Below the pieces are notes generated by a model, which saw nothing but the letters and a program-made list of their open reading frames with translations, was not told the DNA's origin and ran no database searches. A stretch of DNA of 20,742 nucleotides, from NCBI GenBank assembly GCA_040880005.1, contig JBBDJG010000022.1, positions 1 through 20,742 of the forward strand, given 5' to 3'. Every line of letters begins with the position of its first letter. Within the stretch, counting starts at the first letter, position 1. Both the position numbers and the translations under genes were made by a program. This DNA is from JBBDJG01 sp040880005. Its GTDB lineage: Bacteria > Actinomycetota > Thermoleophilia > Solirubrobacterales > JBBDJG01. Shown here one piece after another: positions 1-7,080 of this stretch.

Positions 1-71
1 GGGGTGCCGGCCTCTTTAATTCATGAAGCGGACACGCCCGCTCCATAGGGTCTAGCCCCGGAGGTAGACTG

Positions 72-254
72 ATGTCACCTGTGGAAGCGATCAAGCGGAG
101 AGAGCGAGAGCAAGTCGAGCGGGCGATTGCGGAAGATCGCCGCGCCATAGATGTTGCTCGCGCAAAAAATGCGCAGCAGCGAATGGCAGCTCGACGAGCC
201 GGCCTTGCGTTGCGAAAAGCCAGGCACGCCCTGCGACGGGCAGCAGGCGGCTAA
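72..254 (+). CDS. Small basic helical protein of unknown function
   Basis: This 60-residue ORF begins at an ATG preceded by a strong Shine-Dalgarno sequence, GGAGGT at 60-65, with 6 nt of spacing. That is the main reason to believe it. The protein is almost entirely charged and alanine-rich (many Arg, Glu, Lys, Ala), has no hydrophobic segment and no cysteine, and would form a long amphipathic or coiled-coil helix. I do not recognise a family. Its third codon positions are only moderately G/C, clearly less than in the housekeeping genes from 1504 onward. This fits accessory or recently acquired DNA. It sits upstream of a tRNA-Val fragment at 412-452. It could be a nucleic-acid-binding accessory protein, but nothing in the sequence proves that. 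Confidence 0.45.
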   Translation: MSPVEAIKRREREQVERAIAEDRRAIDVARAKNAQQRMAARRAGLALRKARHALRRAAGG

Positions 255-411
255 GGCAAACGCGGCGGAAACGTACGTCTGCTGTGCGTTCGTGGAGCTT
301 GACCGTAGCCCGGACGATCTTCTATAGCGACCTCAGGCGAACGTGAGCGCAAGGCCGTAAGCAAAGCAACAGCATCCGAACACCGCTCCGCAACGACTAA
401 CATCACGACTC
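255..411. other. Short non-coding gap
   Basis: I see no convincing gene, tRNA or hairpin terminator between the small basic ORF and the tRNA-Val fragment. A weak -10-like TAACAT lies at 398-403 just upstream of the fragment, but there is no recognisable -35 partner. Confidence 0.3.
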
Positions 412-452
412 CAGGGCGCATAGCTCAGTTGGGAGAGCGCCAGCTCGACAAG
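412..452 (+). pseudogene. tRNA-Val 5'-half fragment (direct repeat copy 1)
   Basis: These 41 nt are identical to 1363-1403. They comprise two bases of leader plus the acceptor 5' strand, D arm, anticodon 5' strand and complete anticodon loop of the tRNA-Val at 1365-1437. Identity stops two bases after the loop's last A. Beyond that only weak resemblance to a tRNA 3' half remains (a GGTT near 472 and a CCCGC near 477), and no 3' acceptor strand complements GGGCGCA. It therefore cannot fold as a tRNA. A 5' half ending at the anticodon stem-loop is what an integration event at a tRNA gene, or a tandem duplication followed by decay, would leave. Confidence 0.75.
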
Positions 453-614
453 TGAGAGCACGTGGTTGCGGTGATCCCGCTCGTGGCGCGCAGGAAGCGA
501 CGTTACGTCGTGTCGGTGCGGACGTGGATACGCGCGGATGTCCGTCGATGCGCGCGGATTCGGGCGGAAATCGCGGTTTCTGCCCAATGGTGGGCTGGTG
601 CTGGCTCTCGCCCT

Positions 615-1001
615 TTAAGGAACACCCTGACCAGACCCGGGCAGAGGCGCGGTGGTCAGGGATGGCGCCTCCTCGGTGCAGCTTCGGATCTTGCGACGCC
701 AGCGGAAGAGCGGAAATCGCAGGCCGCTTACGCGACACTTGTAGGTGTGGCCACGCTCCAGGTCGAGCCGAACGCGGCTGCTCAGGAGTGCGCCCGTAAC
801 CTCGAAGGTTTCCTCTTCGCTTTCTACCAGGTACTTGCCCTCATCGACGCCGGAGAAGACTTGGTGCTTGTCCTGGATGGGTGTGATAGTTACATCGCGC
901 GCGGTCCCGAAGTAGAGGTACGCTGCACCGGCAGCCACGAGCAGCGCCACCCCGATGCCCAGAATGCCTGTTGCCCTGATGTTACGGCTGATCGTGAACA
1001 T
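615..1001 (-). CDS. Membrane-anchored phage-like small protein
   Basis: The 128-residue product has a short basic N terminus, one hydrophobic segment at about residues 11-32, then a soluble domain of about 75 residues probably facing outside. From memory, the soluble part follows the pattern of small phage and plasmid proteins: a DVTITPIQDK strand, a KYLVESEEETFE stretch, an L..RVRLDLE.G.TY segment, and a V.GLRFPLF ending. I could not search this, and the function of such proteins is not known to me. A TGA lies two codons upstream of the ATG, which fixes the start. The Shine-Dalgarno site is poor. The C terminus runs about 20 residues past the usual end of the pattern, with a Thr/Pro-rich tail. 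It lies between the tRNA-Val repeats, which fits mobile-element cargo. Confidence 0.6.
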   Translation of the reverse strand: MFTISRNIRATGILGIGVALLVAAGAAYLYFGTARDVTITPIQDKHQVFSGVDEGKYLVESEEETFEVTGALLSSRVRLDLERGHTYKCRVSGLRFPLFRWRRKIRSCTEEAPSLTTAPLPGSGQGVP

Positions 1002-1364
1002 GCCTCAGGCCTCTATCGGCACCCCCGCTTAAGGTCTGAATGCCGCGCACCGGAACCTGGTAGTGAGGGCGGCGTCGGCCCGTCCGGGGATCTCGATGCC
1101 CTCGCCAGCGACTGCCGGCTGCGACGCGCCAGACGATCAAGATGAGTTCCGCAGTTAGGTAAAGCGGGAACCAGTGAGACTCGAAGTCCGACGTGAGTGG
1201 CGACCAGGCCGAGGGGATTGGCGACGCAACCGCAAGCATTCGCACGTCGAGCGCATCGGTGCGCTTGTGCGCGGCGACGATTGGGCACCAGCGGGCACCA
1301 GCGACGACGTCGACGACTTGAGCGCGGACGCGGACGCGGTAGATTCCGCACTAGAATCAACGCA
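1002..1364. other. Gap between phage-like gene and tRNA-Val
   Basis: No complete gene can be supported here. A minus-strand hydrophobic stretch (about 1130-1185, reading HWFPLYLTAELILIVW) looks protein-like, but its frame soon turns Arg-rich and non-coding, so a decayed gene is possible. The stretch also contains two tandem 10-bp repeats at 1283-1302 and the likely tRNA promoter near 1318-1345. Confidence 0.3.
1318..1345 (+). promoter_or_regulatory. Probable promoter of tRNA-Val
   Basis: TTGAGC at 1318-1323 and TAGATT at 1340-1345 are separated by 16 bp, a reasonable sigma-A type promoter. Transcription would start near 1352, about a dozen bases before the tRNA 5' end. A second -10-like TAGAAT at 1352-1357 has no well-spaced -35. 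Confidence 0.4.
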
Positions 1365-1437
1365 GGGCGCATAGCTCAGTTGGGAGAGCGCCAGCTCGAC
1401 AAGCTGGAGGTCACTGGTTCGAGCCCAGTTGCGCCCA
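1365..1437 (+). tRNA. tRNA-Val (anticodon GAC)
   Basis: The 73-nt gene folds as a complete cloverleaf. The acceptor strands GGGCGCA (1365-1371) and TGCGCCC (1430-1436) pair perfectly, followed by discriminator A at 1437. The D arm contains AGCTCAGTTGGGAGAGC. The anticodon stem CCAGC/GCTGG encloses the loop TCGACAA, giving anticodon GAC for valine codons GUC and GUU. The T arm carries GGTTCGAGCC. CCA is not encoded. The 5' half is duplicated at 412-452. Confidence 0.95.
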
Positions 1438-1489
1438 TGACTAGCTGCAAGGGTGTCGTCAATCACAGAGGGATCCCTGCTCGATGGCG

Positions 1490-1495
1490 TATCTT
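1490..1495 (+). promoter_or_regulatory. Possible -10 element for a leaderless cyclase mRNA
   Basis: TATCTT at 1490-1495 fits the TAnnnT pattern and lies 8 nt before the ATG at 1504. There is no Shine-Dalgarno sequence upstream of 1501 or 1504. This would fit a leaderless transcript starting at the ATG. No good -35 hexamer is visible. Confidence 0.3.
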
Positions 1496-1503
1496 GGACC
1501 GTG

Positions 1504-4500
1504 ATGGCGGTTCTGGCTTGCATCTCTTGCGGCACCGAGAACCCGGCCGAAGCGCGCTTCTGCATGTCGTGTGGCGGGGCGCTCGAGCGGCGCTGTCCGT
1601 CCTGCGGTGAGCCCGCACCGGCCGAAGCGCGTTTTTGCATGTCGTGCGGCGGCTCGCTCGAGGACGGCTCGCAGAAGCGAGCCCGGCAACGTGAGGCCGA
1701 TCGCGAGCATCCCGAAGAGCGCCGCCAAGTCACAGTCGTGTTCGCCGACCTCTCCGGCTACACGGCGGTCGCCGAGCGCATGGACCCCGAGTCCGTCAAG
1801 GCACTGGTCGATCGCAGCCTCAAACGCCTCGGTGAGGAGGTCGAGCGCTTCGGCGGCACGGTCGACAAGTACATCGGCGACAACGTGATGGCGCTGTTCG
1901 GCGCGCCGATCGCGCACGAGGACGACGCGGAGCGCGCGGTGCGCGCCGGTCTCGGCATGCAGGACGCGATGTCGGAGATCAACGAGCAGTTTGGCGCGGC
2001 GCAGAACGTAAGCCTCGCATTGCGTGTGGGAGTCAACACCGGCGAGGTGGTCGCCGGAGCCGTCGGCGACGGCTACACGGTCATCGGCGACACCGTCAAC
2101 GTGGCGGCGCGCCTGCAGTCGGCGGCGCGTCCCGGCAGCGTCACGGTCGGTGAGCGCACCTACCTCGCGACCGACCAAGCGATCGAATACGAGGCGCTCG
2201 AGCCGCTCACGCTGAAGGGCAAGACCGAGCCGGTCGCCGCTTGGGAAGCCGTCAAGCCGATCGCGACTCAGCCGACGCGCCGGGTCTCGCAGGGAGAGTC
2301 GCCGCTGATCGGGCGAACCGACAAGCTCGAATTGCTGGGGTCGCTGTACGAGCGCGTCGAACGTGACAGCTCAGCGCAGCTGGTGACGATGTTCGGGCAG
2401 GCGGGGGTCGGCAAGTCGCGATTGCGGCTCGAGTTCGCGCGGCAGCTCTCACGTCGCGAGCCGCAGCCCACATTTCGCGAGGGGCGCTGCCTGCCGTACG
2501 GCTCGGGCGTCGTCTATTGGGCGCTCGGCGAGATTCTGCGCGCAGAGGCCGGGATCGTCGATGACGACTCTGCCGAGGTTGCCTGGGAAAAGCTGTCCGG
2601 CTGCATGGCCGCGCTGACGGCTGAGTGCGGAGTCGAGGCCAGTGAGCCGAGCGAGCGCCGCGCGGCCGTGATCGCGCGACTGCTCGGTATCGACATCCCG
2701 TCAGACGTGCCGCAGGTCGAGGTCGAAGACCCTCAGCGGATGCGCGAGACCTTCTTCTCGGCGGTGCGGTCGTGCATCGAGGCGATCGCACGACGCAAAC
2801 CGCTCGTGCTCGTCTTCGAAGACATCCACTGGGCCGATCATGGAATGCTCGACCTGATCGAGTACCTCGCCCAATGGGTCAGGGCGCCTTTGCTGATCCT
2901 CTGCCTGGCGCGCGACGACCTGCTCGAGCGCCGCGCGGGCTGGGGCGGGGGACGGCTCGACGCGACGTCGATCGTGCTGGAGCCGCTCAGTGATGACGAG
3001 ACCCGCGAGCTGATCGCCTCGCTGCTCGGCGAAGGGAAGGGATCGGATGCGGTTGGCGCGGTGGCCGAGCGCGCCGGTGGCAACCCCTTCTTCGTCGAGG
3101 AGATGGTGCGCACGCTCGCCGAGCGCGAAGGCGACGGCGCGGTCGAGCTACCCGACACCGTCCAGGGCCTGCTTGCCGCTCGGCTCGACTCGCTCGAGCC
3201 GTTCGAGCGCCGGCTCGTCCAGCACGCCTCGGTCGTCGGTCGCACCTTCTGGGAGGGCTCGCTGTCCGAGGTCGCGAGCCAGGAGGGCGCCGACCTCGGT
3301 CGCGGGCTGACCGCCCTTCAGGAGAAGGACATAGTCGTGCCCGACGCCGGCTCGCGCCTCGCCGGCGAGCGCGAGTTCGCCTTCAAGCACGTGCTGATCC
3401 GCGACGTTGCCTACGGGATGCTTCCGCGCGCGGTGCGCTCCCACAAGCACTACGAGGTGGGGCGATTCATCGAGGAGCGCGTCGGTGATCGCAGCGACGA
3501 GGTCGTGAGCCTGCTCGCCGAGCACTACGGTCGCTCGGCGAAGCTCGGCTGCGAGGCAGGGCTGCCGGACGAGGAGATGGAGGACATCCACGCGAAGGCG
3601 CTGCGGTTCCTCGAGTCGGCGGGCGACGCGGCCGGCGCGCTGTTCTCCAACCCCGAGGCCTACGCCCACTACCAGGCCGCGCGCGATGTCCGCTGTCCGC
3701 ACGATCCCGCGGCGATGGCGCGCATCATGGACAAGCAGGGCGACGTCGCCTTCAGGATGGGTCGCGTCGCGGCGGCGATCGAGGTCTGGGAGGAGTGCCT
3801 CGAGCACCATCGCCAGCAGGAGGATCTGACGCGCGTCGCCGACCTGCAACGCAAGATCGGCGCGGGCCTGTGGCATATGGGCGAGCGCAAGCAGGCGATC
3901 GAGCGCTACCAGAAGGGGATCAACCTGCTCAAGGACGGTCCGCCGTGCCTGGAGCTGGTTCGCCTATATGAAGAGGCGGCTTCGCTGTACATGCACGCCG
4001 GCGACAACATGCTCGCGATCTACGCGTCCGAGAAGGCACTGCGGCTAGCCGAGCGGCTCAACGAGACTCGCGTTGCGTCGCGTGCACACGGAATCTTCGG
4101 GCGCGTCTTCGGTCGTATCGGCGACACCGAGAAGGCGCGCGAGAACCTCGAGCGCTCGGTCGAGCTGGCACGCGACTCCGACGAGGGCGAGACGATCCGC
4201 GCGCTGCTCACGCTCGGACATCACCTCGAGGTCTCGGAAGCCGACTACAAGGGCGCCGGCGACGCCTACGTCGAGGGCCTGCGGCTTGCCGAGCAGATCG
4301 GCGACCTGCCGTCTCAGGTCGAGCTGCATTCGGCACTGGCGCAGCTCGCCTCCTACCGCGCCGACTGGGAGCAGGTGAAAATCTCGACCGATGCGAGCGT
4401 GAGCCTCGCGGAGCGCGAAGGATTGGTGGGCAAGCTCTGCTATCCGTACGTGCTGCGTGGCGTGCTCGCCTGGCGCGAGGGCAAGTGGGACGCGGCCGAA

Positions 4501-5070
4501 CAGCACTGCCGCAGGGCGCACGAGCTGGCCGAGCAGGTCGGATGGTCGGAGGTTTCCTTCTCCGCGCTTTTCTGGCTTGGACGCACGCTGCGCGACAGCG
4601 GCGACCACGCGACCGCTGTGGTGGAGCTTGACCGCGCACTCGATGTCTGCGAGCGAGCGGGACTGATCGCGCAGTCGATCGAGGCGATGGTGGCGCGCGC
4701 GATCACGTTGGCGTTGGGAGACAAGCTCGAGCAGGGGCGCGAGGCGGCCGACGAGGCAAGCCGACTGTCCGGGCGCCTGCACTATCCAGTCGGTCATGCC
4801 GCGGCGCTGGAAGCGCTTGCCGCGACGGCCGCCGACCCCGAAGAGGGAAGGCAACGGATGGGCGAGGCGCGGGCGCTATGGGAGAAACTGGGCCGGCCGC
4901 TCGACGTGGCGATCTGCGATCTGCTGCTCGCGCACGTGCTGAAGGACTCCGACGGCCAGGCGGCGCACGAGGCGCTCGCGCTGGCAGGCACCGAGTTCGA
5001 AGCTCTCGGCGTCGCTCACCTTGCGCAGATCGCGCAGCAGTACGTCGATAGTGACGTCGCGGCCGAGTAG
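1504..5070 (+). CDS. Zinc-ribbon/class III nucleotide cyclase/ATPase/TPR protein
   Basis: This 1188-residue multidomain regulator probably makes cAMP from ATP in response to an unknown signal. Two zinc ribbons come first (C6/C9/C20/C23 and C31/C34/C45/C48). The class III cyclase domain at about 73-250 has metal aspartates D82 (FADLSG) and D126 (YIGDN) and transition-state residues N199 and R203. It has purine-site Lys K122, and Thr T192 where many cyclases have Asp; this Lys/Thr pair marks class IIIb. A STAND/AAA-type ATPase follows, with a P-loop ending at K304 and Walker B ending in E439-D440. The rest, about 735-1150, is TPR-like helical repeats. The order cyclase-ATPase-TPR resembles mammalian soluble adenylyl cyclase. 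I prefer ATG 1504; GTG 1501 and GTG 1453 are in frame, but the family usually begins just before the first zinc ribbon. The AC product is inferred from residues. Confidence 0.9.
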   Translation: MAVLACISCGTENPAEARFCMSCGGALERRCPSCGEPAPAEARFCMSCGGSLEDGSQKRARQREADREHPEERRQVTVVFADLSGYTAVAERMDPESVKALVDRSLKRLGEEVERFGGTVDKYIGDNVMALFGAPIAHEDDAERAVRAGLGMQDAMSEINEQFGAAQNVSLALRVGVNTGEVVAGAVGDGYTVIGDTVNVAARLQSAARPGSVTVGERTYLATDQAIEYEALEPLTLKGKTEPVAAWEAVKPIATQPTRRVSQGESPLIGRTDKLELLGSLYERVERDSSAQLVTMFGQAGVGKSRLRLEFARQLSRREPQPTFREGRCLPYGSGVVYWALGEILRAEAGIVDDDSAEVAWEKLSGCMAALTAECGVEASEPSERRAAVIARLLGIDIPSDVPQVEVEDPQRMRETFFSAVRSCIEAIARRKPLVLVFEDIHWADHGMLDLIEYLAQWVRAPLLILCLARDDLLERRAGWGGGRLDATSIVLEPLSDDETRELIASLLGEGKGSDAVGAVAERAGGNPFFVEEMVRTLAEREGDGAVELPDTVQGLLAARLDSLEPFERRLVQHASVVGRTFWEGSLSEVASQEGADLGRGLTALQEKDIVVPDAGSRLAGEREFAFKHVLIRDVAYGMLPRAVRSHKHYEVGRFIEERVGDRSDEVVSLLAEHYGRSAKLGCEAGLPDEEMEDIHAKALRFLESAGDAAGALFSNPEAYAHYQAARDVRCPHDPAAMARIMDKQGDVAFRMGRVAAAIEVWEECLEHHRQQEDLTRVADLQRKIGAGLWHMGERKQAIERYQKGINLLKDGPPCLELVRLYEEAASLYMHAGDNMLAIYASEKALRLAERLNETRVASRAHGIFGRVFGRIGDTEKARENLERSVELARDSDEGETIRALLTLGHHLEVSEADYKGAGDAYVEGLRLAEQIGDLPSQVELHSALAQLASYRADWEQVKISTDASVSLAEREGLVGKLCYPYVLRGVLAWREGKWDAAEQHCRRAHELAEQVGWSEVSFSALFWLGRTLRDSGDHATAVVELDRALDVCERAGLIAQSIEAMVARAITLALGDKLEQGREAADEASRLSGRLHYPVGHAAALEALAATAADPEEGRQRMGEARALWEKLGRPLDVAICDLLLAHVLKDSDGQAAHEALALAGTEFEALGVAHLAQIAQQYVDSDVAAE

Positions 5071-5123
5071 CCTTAACGCTCGGTCGGCAGGCGTCGGACG
5101 GACCCTGTGCAAGACTTTCCGTG

Positions 5124-5954
5124 ATGCCTGAGATCGAGCGCCCCGATGGAATACGCATCCACTGGCAGGAGGTCGGCAGCGGCCCGACCGTCGTCATGTC
5201 GCTCCAATTCTTCGCCCTTCCGAAGGTCTTCCAGGGCCTGATCGATCATTTGAGCAGCGACTTTCGCATCGTGACATACGACCTCAGGGGCAGCGGCGGC
5301 TCTTCGCACGCAGGTCCGTACGAGATGGAGGTCGACGTGGGCGACCTGATCGCGGTGATCGAGGCTGCAGGCGCCCCTGCAGTCCTCGTCGGCGCCGGCG
5401 ATGGCACCAACCGCGCGGTTTGGGTTGCATCGAAGCGACCCGATCTCGCCACCGCGGTCGTCAGCCCGGGTGGGAACCCGGTCGGGCGCGAGGCGGCGCG
5501 CGACACGGACGCCATGGTCGCCTCGCAGTCGGTGCTGGACGCCCTCCGAGGCATGATGGCCACCGACTACCGGGGCGCGCTGCGTTCGCTGCTGACGAGT
5601 GCCAACCCGCAAATGTCGGAGGAAGAGATACGTGACCGGGTTCAGGCGACCGCCGAGTACTGTCCGCCGGAGGCGGCCGATGCCCGCTTGCGAGGGTGGA
5701 TGGCCGACCGGGCGGCCGACGCGGCGCAATCGCTCGGTGATCGTCTTTGGATTCTCGACAGCGGCAACAATGTCTGGTTCACGGCCGGCGTGATCGAGGG
5801 CACTCGCAAGCTGCTCCCGGATGCGCATGTCGAGCACGTCGAGGACGGGCCGCTCTCGCGCCCCGACATCGCGGCCGGGTACGTGAGGCGGGCTGCGCAG
5901 CTAGGCGCGCGACCCGCCCCGACGGACTCAGCTCGATCTTCGAGTAGATCCTAG
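5124..5954 (+). CDS. Alpha/beta-hydrolase-fold protein, catalytic triad apparently lost
   Basis: The 276-residue protein has the overall alpha/beta hydrolase plan. Strands come early, YDLRGSGGSS (52-61) follows, and VLVGAGDGTN (87-96) lies at the nucleophile elbow. In active relatives the elbow reads G-x-S-x-G; here the serine position is Gly92. Near the end, WILDSGNNVWF sits where the acid Asp is normally found in a GDD/GDN context, and EDGPLSRPD sits where the catalytic His of a GH motif is expected. All three triad positions therefore look replaced. A binding or sensing role is more likely than hydrolysis. It starts 53 nt after the cyclase gene on the same strand, so co-expression is plausible. 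Similar hydrolase folds occur fused to, or next to, actinobacterial cyclases. GTG 5121 is an alternative start. The stop overlaps the convergent rpf-like gene. Confidence 0.8.
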   Translation: MPEIERPDGIRIHWQEVGSGPTVVMSLQFFALPKVFQGLIDHLSSDFRIVTYDLRGSGGSSHAGPYEMEVDVGDLIAVIEAAGAPAVLVGAGDGTNRAVWVASKRPDLATAVVSPGGNPVGREAARDTDAMVASQSVLDALRGMMATDYRGALRSLLTSANPQMSEEEIRDRVQATAEYCPPEAADARLRGWMADRAADAAQSLGDRLWILDSGNNVWFTAGVIEGTRKLLPDAHVEHVEDGPLSRPDIAAGYVRRAAQLGARPAPTDSARSSSRS

Positions 5955-6580
5955 CCGCAGACGGGCCAGGGCGAGCTACCGCTGCGCCGCAGCAGCAGAG
6001 CGGCTCTGTAGTCCTGCTCCCGCTCCGGGGCTTGGGCGGGGTCGCCCGTGCCGCCGACGCTGGCCCAGGTCGAGCGCATGAACTGGTACTTGCCCCGGAA
6101 CGTGCCGCCGCCGCCGATCGCACGGGGGTTGCCGTGCGATTCGCAGATGGCGATCCGTTCGAGGTGTGCCTGGACCGCCGGTGTGATGCCCGCGCGCTGG
6201 AAGCGGATGTCCCAACGCACACGGTCGATCAACCGGCGCAACCTGCGGCTCTCCCGGCGCAGCGCAAGGTTCGACCAGTCGAGCTGGTCGGCGTCGCGTA
6301 CGGGACGGACTTTGCGGTGATCGCGCTTCGCGATCAGCCGGTTGGCCCGCTTGCGCAGTTTCAGATACCTGTTCACTGGCTTGACGTGTGTTTCATCCAT
6401 TCTGCTCTGTTGATCGAATCTCACCGGCCCAGGGGGCTGGCGAGGGTCGGTAACCGGGCTCTGCGCCTCCGCCTGCGGCGGCTGCGCGGAATCCGGGCTC
6501 GGCGTGCTTGCCGAAATCGCAACTGCTGGTGTTGCCGCTGCGACGCCGACGCCGATCAAGGCAATCAAGGGGGCCTTCAT
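5951..6580 (-). CDS. Secreted Rpf-like transglycosylase
   Basis: The 209-residue protein carries a Sec signal peptide (about 1-22, hydrophobic core LIALIGVGVAAATPAVA). A Pro/Gln-rich linker comes next, then a strongly basic helical segment (70-125). The C-terminal domain at about 138-209 is of resuscitation-promoting-factor type. The catalytic Glu is E147 in AICESHGN, with the family pattern GKYQF..STW.S.GGTG behind it. C146 and C208 (PWPVCG) fit the domain's conserved disulfide. It would cleave peptidoglycan outside the membrane, acting in growth, division or resuscitation. The start has an excellent ribosome binding site, AGGAGG at 6585-6590, 4 nt from the ATG. It is transcribed toward the hydrolase-fold gene, and the two stop codons share the CTAG at 5951-5954. 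Confidence 0.87.
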   Translation of the reverse strand: MKAPLIALIGVGVAAATPAVAISASTPSPDSAQPPQAEAQSPVTDPRQPPGPVRFDQQSRMDETHVKPVNRYLKLRKRANRLIAKRDHRKVRPVRDADQLDWSNLALRRESRRLRRLIDRVRWDIRFQRAGITPAVQAHLERIAICESHGNPRAIGGGGTFRGKYQFMRSTWASVGGTGDPAQAPEREQDYRAALLLRRSGSSPWPVCG

Positions 6581-7080
6581 TGGTCCTCCTCATGTCGTTG
6601 GTCTTTGTCGGCCTCTCCTCACTTCGCAGCGTTCGCCAGACAGCCACCTCCTTCGCGCGGCGTGCCGATGGACAGCAGCCGGCCACCGCCAGCGCAGCCC
6701 GAAGGCGTTGCCGCTTCGCTTACTTGCACACCCGTCAGGCCAAAGGCCGAGGGTCTGGGGCACGCTGGACCTCGAAGGTCACACTGAGCGTTGGCCCCAT
6801 CGATGAGCGGTCAGCGGTTCGTTGCCCGCTCGATCGACCATCAACGTAACAGCAGTGTCGGGCGCGGTCGCGACCTTCTTGGTGACCGTGATCACAGAGC
6901 GGGTCGGCGCCCTGCCGACGGCCGGCCGGTTCTTCCCATCGGACCGGGAATCGCAGCATATGCAGGCAATTCTGCATTTCGAGCCAATCCGCCGCGGTCA
7001 CCGGGCAAGGCGCCACGCAGGTTCGCGTGTGGATGCGTCGTCTAGCATCCCGACGGCATGCGTATCGCGTCGCCTGAAGC
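6581..7080. other. Divergent intergenic region between rpf-like gene and thrS
   Basis: About 500 bp hold no gene I can support. It must contain the divergent promoters of the rpf-like gene and thrS. I looked for a T-box before thrS and for a ydaO-type c-di-AMP riboswitch before the rpf-like gene, and recognised neither. A 6-bp inverted repeat, ATGCAG-N6-CTGCAT, lies at 6960-6977 in a locally AT-richer patch. A small hairpin GACCT-CGA-AGGTC lies at 6768-6780. Protein-like fragments appear on both strands at about 6830-6960, but neither has a proper start, ribosome site and end. Confidence 0.4.
7043..7048 (+). promoter_or_regulatory. Possible -10 element for thrS
   Basis: TAGCAT fits the actinobacterial TAnnnT pattern. 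Transcription would begin around 7055-7058, which coincides with the ATG of an 8-codon ORF at 7058. The -35 region (around 7020-7025, GGTTCG) is poor. Confidence 0.3.

Larger units (their letters stand above)
412..1403. mobile_element. Putative remnant of a tRNA-Val-targeted element
   Basis: The unit is bounded by two identical 41-nt direct repeats, 412-452 and 1363-1403, which are 951 bp apart. The right repeat is part of an intact tRNA-Val. In the model the incoming element carried the tRNA 5' half and rebuilt the gene on its right side, leaving the old 5' half on the left. The unit contains one recognisable gene, the phage-like membrane protein at 615-1001 on the minus strand. Two tandem copies of GGGCACCAGC lie at 1283-1302. 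No integrase or other mobility gene is visible, so this would be a decayed or satellite-like remnant. Simple tandem duplication of the tRNA region is the alternative. Confidence 0.35.

Noticed and set aside
498..510. CGACG-TTA-CGTCG inverted repeat, considered as an integration core site
   Set aside because: Five-base arms are expected by chance in this GC-rich DNA and no partner site was seen.
462..1145. 227-residue plus-strand frame
   Set aside because: It lies antisense to the better-supported gene at 615-1001, starts inside the tRNA-fragment region and has no domain pattern.
982..1245. 87-residue minus-strand frame with a hydrophobic stretch
   Set aside because: Only the middle looks protein-like; the rest is Arg-rich out-of-frame sequence. 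At most a decayed gene.
1174..1374. 66-residue plus-strand frame with acidic C terminus
   Set aside because: Its stop lies inside the tRNA-Val gene, its first half has poor codon bias, and no ribosome site is present.
1155..1733. 192-residue minus-strand frame containing LVELALSQLSYAP, also seen in a frame at 333-587
   Set aside because: That peptide is the antisense translation of the tRNA-Val sequence; both frames share it only because the tRNA 5' half is duplicated.
6960..7080. T-box leader before thrS
   Set aside because: I found no T-box consensus or terminator-antiterminator pair.
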